Source: Muribaculaceae bacterium
GTDB lineage: Bacteria; Bacteroidota; Bacteroidia; Bacteroidales; Muribaculaceae
Direction: 5' to 3'
NCBI GenBank assembly: GCA_022510425.1
Contig: JAFLTO010000003.1
Coordinates: 62,001 to 126,000, forward strand
DNA: 64,000 nucleotides
The position numbers and the translations under genes were made by a program. Of this stretch, positions 1 to 7,312 are shown piece by piece. Below the pieces are notes generated by a model. It saw only the letters and a list, made by a program, of their open reading frames with translations. It had not been told where the DNA came from and did no database searches. The first letter of the stretch is position 1. The number at the start of each line of letters is the position of its first letter.

Positions 1-52
1 GTTTTATTGATGCCACACAATCCTGGCATTTGGCGTTGGTCTTAATATCCAT
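1..52 (-). CDS. Heavy-metal-associated (HMA-like) domain protein, N-terminal fragment
   Basis: Only the first 17 codons are inside the window; the gene runs off the left edge. The peptide begins MDIKTNAKCQDCVASIK, with a beta strand followed by a CxxC pair (Cys9, Cys12), as in the metal-binding loop of HMA/copper-chaperone domains. An in-frame stop lies just upstream of this ATG, and a Bacteroidota -7 box sits at 88-95, so the start is well placed. A small copper or zinc chaperone-like protein is the likely product, but so short a fragment cannot separate that from the N-terminal domain of a larger protein. Confidence 0.5.
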   Translation of the reverse strand, partial: MDIKTNAKCQDCVASIK

Positions 53-87
53 AAAATAAATTCATCTTTCAATAATTAATAAGGTTA

Positions 88-95
88 CAAAATTA
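88..95 (-). promoter_or_regulatory. -7 promoter box for the HMA gene
   Basis: TAATTTTG on the minus strand fits TAnnTTTG. A GTTG tetramer 20 bases upstream stands in for the -33 TTTG. The implied transcription start lies about 30 bases before the ATG at 52. Confidence 0.45.
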
Positions 96-174
96 ACCTT
101 TTATTTTCAACCTCCCAACTTTTCTTCAACTTCATAATTTTTACCAATCTCTTCTCTTGCAATCCTTGGTGCTA

Positions 175-1353
175 TTATCTCTTCAATATTCTCCAATTTT
201 TAGGATATAGATTATTGGCTCTACTTCCTATATTTTTAGCTTGACCTAATGGCAACCCTTTATAAGTGATAGTCACAATCCCCCTTGGAGTATCTTCAGG
301 TAATTTAATACTTTCTCGTCTCAGGTAGGAAAGGGCAGTTTCTTTATTTACTTCTACATAAGGTGCTCCGCTTTCAATGATACAAGGATTTTTGAGCCCG
401 GTGTTTTTTGTATGAACTCTCTTTGAAGGTTCCCAAGTTCCCGGTTTTCGGAACACTGATAAAAAAAGCCCTTCACCTTTTGTTTTATGTGGCATAAAAC
501 GATAAACCGGTAAATCTGTTTTTATACCTTTCTGAATACCCCATTCTTCAGGAAAATGAAGATTAATTGGTTCAATACCGAGTTCTTGGGCTATAAATTC
601 AGCATTCTCTTCATTCTCCCGGCGATTGAAAGTACATGTGGAATATATTAAATAACCTCCCGGTTTTAACGTTTTAACGGCGTTTTTAAGAATATCTTTT
701 TGGAGGGACGAGCATTGATTAATAAGATTGATTGACCATTGTTGCCTTGCCATCTCTTCTTTTCTCATCATACCTTCCCCAGAACATGGAGCATCCACTG
801 CAACTATATCATAATTTTCACCTTGAGAAGCAAAGAAAGATGAATCCCTATTTGTAACACTAACGTTTTGATAACCCCATTTTGATAGATTCTCAATTAA
901 AGCTCCCACCCTTTTAGTGGAGTATTCATTTGCAGTTATGAAAGCTCCATCCGGCAAAGCATTGATCATTGCAGTTGTTTTACCTCCCGGGGCAGCACAC
1001 AAATCCAGCACTTGAAAGCCTTCAAATTCTTGATAATTTCCTTCTTCTTGGATTCTCAATTTATTTACAAGAATTTCAATTACGGTTTCACATATCATTG
1101 AAGAAGCATCCTGCACATAATATGCACCTGCATGTAGCAAAGGATCAGTAATAAATTCAGGTCTGTCATCCAAATAAAGACCGGACTTACACCATGAAAC
1201 GGGGGAAGAGGCTATAAACTCAGCACCCGGTTTTCTTTTGTTTATTCTAACAGAAGTTACAGGTGGAAGGTCAAGTGCTTTTATTAAATCAGAAGCTTCA
1301 TCACCTAAAAGGTCATGAAGCATTTTTATAAAGTCTGTAGGGATTTCCTGCAT
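175..1353 (-). CDS. RsmF/NSUN-family rRNA cytosine-C5 methyltransferase
   Basis: The product is a SAM-dependent RNA m5C methyltransferase, probably acting on 16S rRNA. The 392-residue protein has the SAM-binding loop LDLCAAPGGKT (about 115-125). It has both catalytic cysteines of the NOL1/NOP2/Sun family: Cys190 in DAPCSGEG, and Cys240 in YSTCTF, the nucleophile. The C-terminal part after about residue 290 looks like the small PUA-like RNA-binding region of RsmF, ending in a GLPLG...NNLYP-type segment, so the protein appears complete although short. The two downstream minus-strand genes do not overlap it. The exact target base cannot be read from sequence. Confidence 0.88.
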   Translation of the reverse strand: MQEIPTDFIKMLHDLLGDEASDLIKALDLPPVTSVRINKRKPGAEFIASSPVSWCKSGLYLDDRPEFITDPLLHAGAYYVQDASSMICETVIEILVNKLRIQEEGNYQEFEGFQVLDLCAAPGGKTTAMINALPDGAFITANEYSTKRVGALIENLSKWGYQNVSVTNRDSSFFASQGENYDIVAVDAPCSGEGMMRKEEMARQQWSINLINQCSSLQKDILKNAVKTLKPGGYLIYSTCTFNRRENEENAEFIAQELGIEPINLHFPEEWGIQKGIKTDLPVYRFMPHKTKGEGLFLSVFRKPGTWEPSKRVHTKNTGLKNPCIIESGAPYVEVNKETALSYLRRESIKLPEDTPRGIVTITYKGLPLGQAKNIGSRANNLYPKNWRILKR

Positions 1354-1371
1354 TAATTGAAATTTTCTTTC

Positions 1372-1476
1372 TTAACGTCGATTATCGACTCTGACTCTTA
1401 CCGGAACTGGAACCGGCTGCTGTGTTGTACCAAACAGCTTATCGAGAAGGTTTTTGAAAAAAGTGAGAGCTTCCAT
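1372..1476 (-). CDS. Possible 34-residue basic small protein
   Basis: An ATG-to-TAA frame of 34 codons begins 11 bases after the stop of the 11-mer repeat protein, so the two could be co-transcribed. It encodes an amphipathic helix (MEALTFFKNLLDKLF) followed by an alternating Pro-Val/Arg-Val tail ending in Arg-Arg. No family is recognised. The non-random composition and the tight spacing are the only support; it could be a chance frame. Confidence 0.3.
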   Translation of the reverse strand: MEALTFFKNLLDKLFGTTQQPVPVPVRVRVDNRR

Positions 1477-1487
1477 AACTTTAGGTA

Positions 1488-1916
1488 TTAGAAAACTTTC
1501 TTGAAAACATTCTTAGTTTTTGTCCAGGCTTTTTCAGAACCTTCTTTTACCTTTTTATAGACATGTTTGGATCCTTTGGCAACTTTATTAGCTGTATTAA
1601 CAGTTCCATCGGCCACAGTATTAGAAGCATTTACAACTCCTTCTTTAGTTTGGTTATAAGCTTCTGTAGTGCCAGCGGCTACTTTATTATAGGTTTGAAC
1701 TGTACCATCAGCGGCCTGATCATATAATTGAATTGTACCATTGGAAACAGTATCATATGCGTTAACAACTCCTTCTTTGGTTTTATCATAAGCCTGCACT
1801 ACTAAAGGTTTCTCACAAGTGTTGTTGGAACACTCTTCCTTGTTGCCGGCAAATGCTGCTACACCACCAAAAATTAAACTTAACAATAAAGTTGCCGATA
1901 ATAGTCTCCTTTTCAT
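1488..1916 (-). CDS. Secreted protein of nine tandem 11-residue repeats (LEA/synuclein-like)
   Basis: A signal peptide (about 1-23, ending AAFA) is followed by a short linker with two Cys (29 and 34). Residues 39-137 then form nine back-to-back 11-mers, nearly all closing with Gly: VVQAYDKTKEG, VVNAYDTVSNG, TIQLYDQAADG, TVQTYNKVAAG, TTEAYNQTKEG, VVNASNTVADG, TVNTANKVAKG, SKHVYKKVKEG and SEKAWTKTKNV. Eleven-residue periodicity with KTKEGVV is the hallmark of amphipathic 11/3 helices in group 3 LEA proteins and synucleins, which fold on membranes or on drying. The tail is strongly basic. No enzymatic motif is present. A periplasmic or outer-membrane-associated stress or envelope role is inference only. 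Confidence 0.75.
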   Translation of the reverse strand: MKRRLLSATLLLSLIFGGVAAFAGNKEECSNNTCEKPLVVQAYDKTKEGVVNAYDTVSNGTIQLYDQAADGTVQTYNKVAAGTTEAYNQTKEGVVNASNTVADGTVNTANKVAKGSKHVYKKVKEGSEKAWTKTKNVFKKVF

Positions 1917-2009
1917 AATAATCTTGATTTTAAATGTTTAACCTATCTGATATATTAACACAGATTTTCGGCTATAGTTTACACCGGTATAGAAAAAAAT
2001 TATTATGGT

Positions 2010-3365
2010 TCAAGAAGACAAATTTTCAGATGGGAGAGGGATATCTTTCAAGGAAATTTTGTCGAGATCTTCATAGCATTCACCAAACCAAGAGTCTAAA
2101 GCTTTAATAGATGAAGCATAAATAATATCAAATTTAGGGATATAATGGGAATTTCCCTCATTTTCTATCTTTTTGAAAATGTTTCCAACGGTGAGTTCAT
2201 CAGTATCAACTGCCGGGGCTATGCCGGTGTTGTCATCCTCTTTCATTACCAGATTAATCAGACCTGATTTCTTAAGTTTATTGCAGAGACGATTTACCAT
2301 TCTTATAGGAAGATTATACTTAACACTAATTTCCTGAGGAGTCAAAGGGGGTTCTTCAGCGTGGAAACGTTTTGCAATAATCGCCATAATGATTAGCATT
2401 ACCTTTGTTTCAAGACTTCGAGAAGGAGGTACGGAATTATCAAGGAAATTAAATGCAAAAATATTTTGAAGAGAATAAGTGAGGACACATCCGAAAAGAA
2501 GTATAAGCCAGGAGAGTTGTAGCCAAATCAAAAGCAATGGAAGGAAGGAGAAAGAACCGTAAATAGCATTATATTTTGATACATATAGCTGTCCGCTCAA
2601 AAATAACATTTGAAGAATCTGGAAAATGACAGCACATATCGCTCCTGCTGTTGCTGCATATTTAAATTTAACCCTGGTGTTAGGAATCAGACAGAAAGAA
2701 ATTGAAAAAGCAAGAAATGCCAAAATAAAAGGAGATGCTTCCAAAACAACATTCACAAGAGGAGTAAGAAATTTAAAATGATCGTTTCCTTGTAATGTTG
2801 TCGACATAAAAATACTGAGGCCTGAGGAACAAATCATCATGATTGGCACCAACAGACATATGGCTATGTAATCAGTGATCTTTTGATATATTGAACGATC
2901 TTTAGTTATATCCCATATTTGATTGAAATTGCTTTCAATATCAGAAAGTAGGGAAACCATTGTGTAAAGTAAAAATATTAGACCTACTCCTACAAAAACC
3001 CCTTGAGATGCCTCATTTAAATAAGAATCGACAAATTTGAGTGCAAAAGTTATGAAATTTTTTTGAGCAGGAAAATTTAAAAAAAGCTGCTCCTCCAGTA
3101 GATTTTGGAATCCAAATCCTCTACCTATGGCAAAAATCATTGCAAAAGCCGGCACTATAGCAAGCACAGTTGAGTAGGTGAGAGCCATGGATTTAGTTTG
3201 AAGATCCCTATCCATGAAAGATCTTATTGAAAGATTGATCACCTTAGCGACCTTGACTTTAGTTTTGGTTCTTGTGTCATCCCAAACTCCACCCGACAAA
3301 TACTTGAACCAATCACCTATCTTTGTGAAAAACCGAGAAAATATATTTCCTTTAGCTTCAGACAT
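2010..3365 (-). CDS. YihY/BrkB (UPF0761) family inner-membrane protein
   Basis: The 451-residue protein has the YihY/virulence factor BrkB core. A soluble N-terminus (about 1-50) is followed by roughly six hydrophobic segments between residues 60 and 310, with the family-typical AIYGSFSFLPLLLIWL stretch. About 140 soluble residues follow, containing a helix-turn-helix-like segment (LTPQEISVKYNLPIRMVNRL) also seen in other Bacteroidales members. Despite the old name it is not an RNase. The transport or envelope role of the family is unsettled. A -7 box at 3382-3389 gives it its own promoter just downstream of the rnpB terminator. Confidence 0.82.
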   Translation of the reverse strand: MSEAKGNIFSRFFTKIGDWFKYLSGGVWDDTRTKTKVKVAKVINLSIRSFMDRDLQTKSMALTYSTVLAIVPAFAMIFAIGRGFGFQNLLEEQLFLNFPAQKNFITFALKFVDSYLNEASQGVFVGVGLIFLLYTMVSLLSDIESNFNQIWDITKDRSIYQKITDYIAICLLVPIMMICSSGLSIFMSTTLQGNDHFKFLTPLVNVVLEASPFILAFLAFSISFCLIPNTRVKFKYAATAGAICAVIFQILQMLFLSGQLYVSKYNAIYGSFSFLPLLLIWLQLSWLILLFGCVLTYSLQNIFAFNFLDNSVPPSRSLETKVMLIIMAIIAKRFHAEEPPLTPQEISVKYNLPIRMVNRLCNKLKKSGLINLVMKEDDNTGIAPAVDTDELTVGNIFKKIENEGNSHYIPKFDIIYASSIKALDSWFGECYEDLDKISLKDIPLPSENLSS

Positions 3366-3381
3366 TTTATAAATTTGAATG

Positions 3382-3389
3382 CAAATTTA
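3382..3389 (-). promoter_or_regulatory. -7 promoter box for the yihY-like gene
   Basis: TAAATTTG followed by C on the minus strand fits TAnnTTTG. The ATG lies 16 bases downstream, so the leader would be only about ten bases long. Confidence 0.45.
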
Positions 3390-3399
3390 ATAAAAAAGA

Positions 3400-3437
3400 A
3401 AGACTGAAACACATAAACTTTTATGTGTTTCAGTCTT
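3400..3437 (-). terminator. Intrinsic terminator of rnpB
   Basis: A perfect 17-bp inverted repeat (3400-3416 and 3421-3437) has a 4-base loop. On the minus strand it is followed by TTCTTTTTTA. It lies directly 3' of the RNase P RNA. Confidence 0.85.
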
Positions 3438-3442
3438 AAAAG

Positions 3443-3801
3443 GGCAGAAATGATATAAGCCGGGTTATGTGCCGGCAAAAAGCCGGTGTCTGTCATTTAT
3501 CTAGACATTGCAGTTGCCTGCAAGTTCAAGCAGCCTACCCCCCGGCAAAAGACGGGTCATCTTTGACTGCCGGTATATTTGGCCTTGCAACCCATGGGAT
3601 GTGCGGCATCTTATGTCGCCATAAAATCCGGTGGGCTCTTACTCCACCTTTTCACCCTTGCTAATCCTCTTGACGAGGGAGCGGTTGTTTTCTGTCACAT
3701 TGTCCCCGACGTCACCGCCGGCTTTCCGTTAGAAAGCATGGCACCCTTTGTTGCCCGGACTTTCCTCTCCGTGAGTAAGGAGCGACAGACCTCATTTCTG
3801 C
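3443..3801 (-). ncRNA. rnpB: RNase P RNA, bacterial class A
   Basis: Read on the minus strand, the region carries the universal RNase P RNA signatures in order: GAGGAAAGTCCGGGC near the 5' end (P4 5' strand), a GGTAGGC block, AGATAAATGACAG, and ACATAACCCGGCTTAT near the 3' end. The termini pair with each other (GCAGAAATGA and TCATTTCTGC), forming P1. The length of about 358 bases fits class A. The 5' end overlaps the last few codons of the upstream kinase-like gene, so the RNA is probably made from a promoter inside that gene or processed from its transcript. The ends are estimated from the P1 pairing. Confidence 0.95.
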
Positions 3802-4460
3802 GTTTTGTTGTTATTATTCTCTTTTTCTTCAGGCATAATCAATTTATTTTTTGCTAAATTGATTATGATTGCTGCCACTTCTTCATTATTAAGATAACTT
3901 GTGTCAAGACTGATATGATAGTTTGAAGCCAGACCCCATTTTTTTTCTCCCGTGTAGAAATTATAATAGGATTCACGTCTTCTGTCATGATGTCGTGCTA
4001 TTTCACAAGCCTCCTCAATATCTTTAGCCTCACCTCTTTCGACAATTCTCTTGGCTCTGGTTTCCAAAGGAGAGTGCAAAAACACGCTTAAAACTTTTGG
4101 ATTGTCTCGAAGGATAAAGTCGGCATTTCGACCAACTATCACACAACTTCCTTTCTCTGCAATATCCTTAATAATTTTGTTTTGTAAACGATAAATGCGT
4201 TCACTTGACAGTGGAACAGTATGAAAATTATCTGCAATACCATAAGCCCCTTGAAGGAGCACTTTGAGAACAGAAGGACGCTTTTCTTCATGATCTTTAA
4301 AAACCAGAGGACTAACCCCTTCTGATTCGGCAGCTTTTTTCAATAATTCTGTGTCATAATAATCAATTCCGAGCCGTGAGGCAAGAAGTTTTCCTATAGT
4401 TCTTCCTCCGCTACCGAATTGTCTTCCGATCACAATAATGAAATTTGGATCTTTATCCAT
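3792..4460 (-). CDS. Cytidylate kinase-like family protein
   Basis: The protein is 222 residues from the ATG at 4460; a longer frame would need a TTG start lying inside the promoter. It starts with a beta strand and a P-loop-like turn, GRQFGSGGRTIGK (about 12-24), characteristic of the Cytidylate_kin2 group rather than of canonical Cmk. Later come an IVGRNADFIL segment and an RxxR-rich lid with HHDRRRESYYNFYTGEKKWG, also group hallmarks. An NMP-kinase-like phosphotransfer function is inferred; the true substrate of this group is not established. The stop codon overlaps the 5' end of rnpB, with a 13-bp inverted repeat at 3834-3867 inside the last codons. Confidence 0.82.
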   Translation of the reverse strand: MDKDPNFIIVIGRQFGSGGRTIGKLLASRLGIDYYDTELLKKAAESEGVSPLVFKDHEEKRPSVLKVLLQGAYGIADNFHTVPLSSERIYRLQNKIIKDIAEKGSCVIVGRNADFILRDNPKVLSVFLHSPLETRAKRIVERGEAKDIEEACEIARHHDRRRESYYNFYTGEKKWGLASNYHISLDTSYLNNEEVAAIIINLAKNKLIMPEEKENNNNKTQK

Positions 4461-4484
4461 TAGATATTGAGTTAAGCTTATGAG

Positions 4485-4492
4485 CAAAATTA
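4485..4492 (-). promoter_or_regulatory. -7 promoter box for the cytidylate kinase-like gene
   Basis: TAATTTTG followed by C on the minus strand. The ATG at 4460 is 24 bases downstream of the box. This supports the ATG over the in-frame TTG, which overlaps the box. Confidence 0.45.
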
Positions 4493-4716
4493 CATAAATT
4501 TCATCAAATTGCTTACTATTAAAAAATAGACTTAGATAAGAATGTTATGGATTCTTCGAGGAGTATGATATTCTATGCAAATTTTCCATGCGATAAGCAG
4601 TTCCCATTATAAAGTTTTCTATCTTGGTGATAATAGGGTTTTAAAGTTTATAAAAATAAAACTAAATATCTGAACTTTATGACACTTAATTGCTTTATAA
4701 TTATAAAAGTAAACTT

Positions 4717-6159
4717 ATGAAAGCATTGACAATATACGGAAGGTTTAAAGAAATAGCGGATAAATTTCCGGATAAGCCGGCAGTGATTCAGGATGATCTC
4801 ACAGTGAGCTTTTCTCAGTTAGATAACCTTGTGGATAGGATCATGTCAAAATTCTATAACCAAGACCATAATTTTATAGGAATTGTTATGGGCCATGGAG
4901 TCAACCAGATTGCAGCCATGTTGGCAGTGCTGAAAAGCGGAGCCGCTTACATACCGGCTGAACCGGTTCTACCAAAAGCCCGTATAGATTACATGATGAA
5001 AAATGCAGGAGTTTCACTTATTATCAACGAGGAATTTTGTAAAGATCTTCCTCCGGTTAGCAAACCCTTAAGTAATCGTTCTACACCGGATGGAATAGCC
5101 TATGTGCTTTATACTTCGGGTACCACCGGAAAACCAAAGGGAGTAATGATAGAGAACCACTCTGTCGTGAACTATGCAGAAGCCTTTGAAGAAGAAATGA
5201 AGATAGGCCCTGGAGATGTTATGCTTCAATATTCAGTATGTTCCTTCGATATCTTTGTGGAAGAAGTTTTTGCTACATTGTTAAACGGATGTGCCATCGC
5301 AATTCCGACTCATGAAATTCATGAGGGACCCATTGAGGGCCTTATGGAATTTTGTAAACGTCATCATGTGACCATTTTGGATGGATTCCCGTATTTTGTA
5401 GCTGATATCAATCATAAACCTGACATTATGCCTGATTCAGTTAATCTTATTATCAGTGGCGGAGATGTTGTAAGGGCTAATTATATAACAAACTTAAAAA
5501 ATAGAGGAGTAAGGATTTATAATACTTACGGACCTTCAGAAACCACAGTATGTTCCAATTATTTTAGAATCGATAATGCAGATGCACTCGATGACGGTAC
5601 TTTCCCGGTAGGAAAAGCAGTTAAAGGAGTGCAAGTAAAGATCCTTGATAAAAACTTAAAAGAAGTTGCTGATGGCGAAATAGGAGAGATATGCATATTC
5701 GGAGAAGGGGTAGGGCATGGATACCTTGGAAATCCTCCTGAACAAATAAATTATGTTACGCTTCCGGACGGCACTCGTTTTTATCGAAGTGGCGATTTAG
5801 GATATGTGTTACCGGATGGTAATTTGGCATTCCTTCACAGAAGAGATGATCAAGTTATGATATTGGGAAGAAGGGTAGAACCGGAAGAGGTGGAAAATGT
5901 TTTAAATGAATACAAGGAAATAGACAGAGGTATTGTAAGAGCATTTAAAGATGAAGCAGGTTTACATTATTTAGTGGCTTATATAGTACCTAATGTTGGA
6001 TTCACACTATCGGGACTTAAAAAATGGCTCGAATCAAAGCTTGTAAACTTTATGATTCCCGAATTTTATGTATCGATGCACCATATCCCGGTGACAAAAC
6101 GAGGTAAGGTGGATGTGGAGGCATTGCCGGTGGTTTTGAAGGAGGGAGACTACAAATGA
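4717..6159 (+). CDS. Stand-alone amino-acid adenylation enzyme (ANL superfamily, NRPS A-domain-like)
   Basis: The 480-residue enzyme would activate a carboxylic acid, probably an amino acid, as its acyl-AMP. The core motifs are intact: A3 TSGTTGKPKG (133-142), A4 with the amino-group-binding Asp178 in SFDIF, A5 NTYGPSETT (269-277), A7 YRSGDL (356-361), A8 GRRVEPEEVE (385-394) and the catalytic Lys464 in TKRGKVD (A10). Closest in layout to DltA and NRPS A-domains, but no carrier (thiolation) domain follows and no carrier gene is adjacent. The ATG at 4717 is preferred; nine extra N-terminal codons would need a TTG start. The stop overlaps the next gene by 4 bases. The substrate is unknown. Confidence 0.85.
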   Translation: MKALTIYGRFKEIADKFPDKPAVIQDDLTVSFSQLDNLVDRIMSKFYNQDHNFIGIVMGHGVNQIAAMLAVLKSGAAYIPAEPVLPKARIDYMMKNAGVSLIINEEFCKDLPPVSKPLSNRSTPDGIAYVLYTSGTTGKPKGVMIENHSVVNYAEAFEEEMKIGPGDVMLQYSVCSFDIFVEEVFATLLNGCAIAIPTHEIHEGPIEGLMEFCKRHHVTILDGFPYFVADINHKPDIMPDSVNLIISGGDVVRANYITNLKNRGVRIYNTYGPSETTVCSNYFRIDNADALDDGTFPVGKAVKGVQVKILDKNLKEVADGEIGEICIFGEGVGHGYLGNPPEQINYVTLPDGTRFYRSGDLGYVLPDGNLAFLHRRDDQVMILGRRVEPEEVENVLNEYKEIDRGIVRAFKDEAGLHYLVAYIVPNVGFTLSGLKKWLESKLVNFMIPEFYVSMHHIPVTKRGKVDVEALPVVLKEGDYK

Positions 6160-6602
6160 TTGAGTTGAAAAGAATAAAAGATATCGGGGAGTTGATGAAA
6201 TGGAGGGAGGAAGTGATTGGCACAGTTTTCGGCATGGACCCTTCATCAGAACTTCTTGAGGCTAACAGGAAATATTATGAGAAGCATATCCCAGATGGAA
6301 GCCATATAGCCTTTATAGCCGAAAGTGATGGCCGGGAAGTTGGTTCGGGCAGTATATGCATCACCGAAGAACTTCCTTCGCCTGACAATCCCACGGGGCT
6401 ATGTGCCTATCTGATGAATATTTATGTGAGAGAGGGTTATAGGGAACACGGGATAGGACACGCCATTGTGAGAAAATTGTTGGAAGAGGCCAGGAGACTA
6501 AAGTGTGAAAAGATTTATCTTGAGACCACGGAAGCGGGCAGAGGAGTGTATGAATCTTTGGGTTTTAGGGATATGCCGGATATGATGAAATATGGGGAAT
6601 AA
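6156..6602 (+). CDS. GNAT-family N-acetyltransferase
   Basis: The 148-residue single-domain GNAT has the acetyl-CoA pyrophosphate-binding loop VREGYREHGIGHAIV (about 91-105, matching the RxxGxG/A signature), followed by the helix LLEEARRLKCEKIYLETT and the C-terminal YESLGF strand. The ATG overlaps the stop of the adenylation gene (ATGA), so the two are translationally coupled. In this setting it may acylate the amino group of the substrate activated by its neighbour; that is inference. Confidence 0.83.
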   Translation: MIELKRIKDIGELMKWREEVIGTVFGMDPSSELLEANRKYYEKHIPDGSHIAFIAESDGREVGSGSICITEELPSPDNPTGLCAYLMNIYVREGYREHGIGHAIVRKLLEEARRLKCEKIYLETTEAGRGVYESLGFRDMPDMMKYGE

Positions 6603-6625
6603 GATCTTGGAAAGGAGAAAAAGTT

Positions 6626-7312
6626 ATGCTTAAGAAAATAAAAATTGAGGATATTAATTGTGTATGTGTGTCGGGTGAAGACTCGAAACGGATTGTTTAT
6701 ATGATATATCCCGCTTTAGTTCCGTTCCAAGACAAATGGATTGAAGAAATGGCATCTAAATATCAAGTGCCAATAGTTGTAATTTATATTCCTGCCGATG
6801 GTTGGAACGATATGCTCACTCCATGGCCGGAACCCGGAGAGACTCCTGATTCACCTCCCTTTGCAGGAAAAGCAGCGGAAACTTTGAAAACAATACAAGA
6901 ACAATTGATACCTTCAGCAGAAAACGCATTAGGATTAAAAAATATAGAAGAAAGGAATTTAATTGGAGTATCTCTAAGTGGATTATTTACTTTTTGGCAG
7001 TGGATGCTTTGTGATACTTTTAAATCCATAGGTTGTCTTTCAGCTTCATTTTGGTATAACGGTTTCTTGAATTGGTTTGAAAAACAAACTTTACCGCCTA
7101 AAAACGGTAAAGCCTATTTTCTTTTGGGAGTAAAAGAGCCTAAAGCTTGGATTAAAGCCTATCGAAGTGTAGGAGAAAACACTGAAAAAATTGTGGAAAA
7201 ATTGAAAGAATCAGGTATTCCTACAACATTCCAATGGGTTCCCGGAGATCATTTCGCTAATCCTACAGAAAGAGCAGAAGATGCTCTTAAAGGACTTTTT
7301 ATTAATACTTAA
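6626..7312 (+). CDS. Alpha/beta-hydrolase, putative serine esterase
   Basis: The 228-residue protein resembles small esterase D/enterochelin-esterase-like hydrolases. The nucleophile elbow is IGVSLSG (about 113-119) with Ser116 as likely nucleophile. An early PWPEP-rich loop follows a beta strand, and a late PGDHFANP segment supplies the probable catalytic His. There is no signal peptide, so it acts in the cytoplasm. It starts 23 bases after the GNAT gene and completes the three-gene cassette, where it could release or hydrolyse an ester or thioester product. Its stop overlaps the convergent lipid A deacylase gene by 3 bases. Confidence 0.7.
   Translation: MLKKIKIEDINCVCVSGEDSKRIVYMIYPALVPFQDKWIEEMASKYQVPIVVIYIPADGWNDMLTPWPEPGETPDSPPFAGKAAETLKTIQEQLIPSAENALGLKNIEERNLIGVSLSGLFTFWQWMLCDTFKSIGCLSASFWYNGFLNWFEKQTLPPKNGKAYFLLGVKEPKAWIKAYRSVGENTEKIVEKLKESGIPTTFQWVPGDHFANPTERAEDALKGLFINT

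Noticed and set aside
3467-3857. Two overlapping plus-strand frames of 65 and 92 codons
   Set aside because: They lie antisense to RNase P RNA, whose conserved signatures explain the sequence; the frames are incidental.
3834-3867. 13-bp inverted repeat taken as a terminator upstream of rnpB
   Set aside because: There is no U-run on either strand and it lies inside coding sequence; it is mentioned only as a possible processing element.
4690-4716. N-terminal extension of the adenylation enzyme from a TTG codon
   Set aside because: The ATG at 4717 gives the normal family start; the extra codons are AT-rich and lie in the leader.
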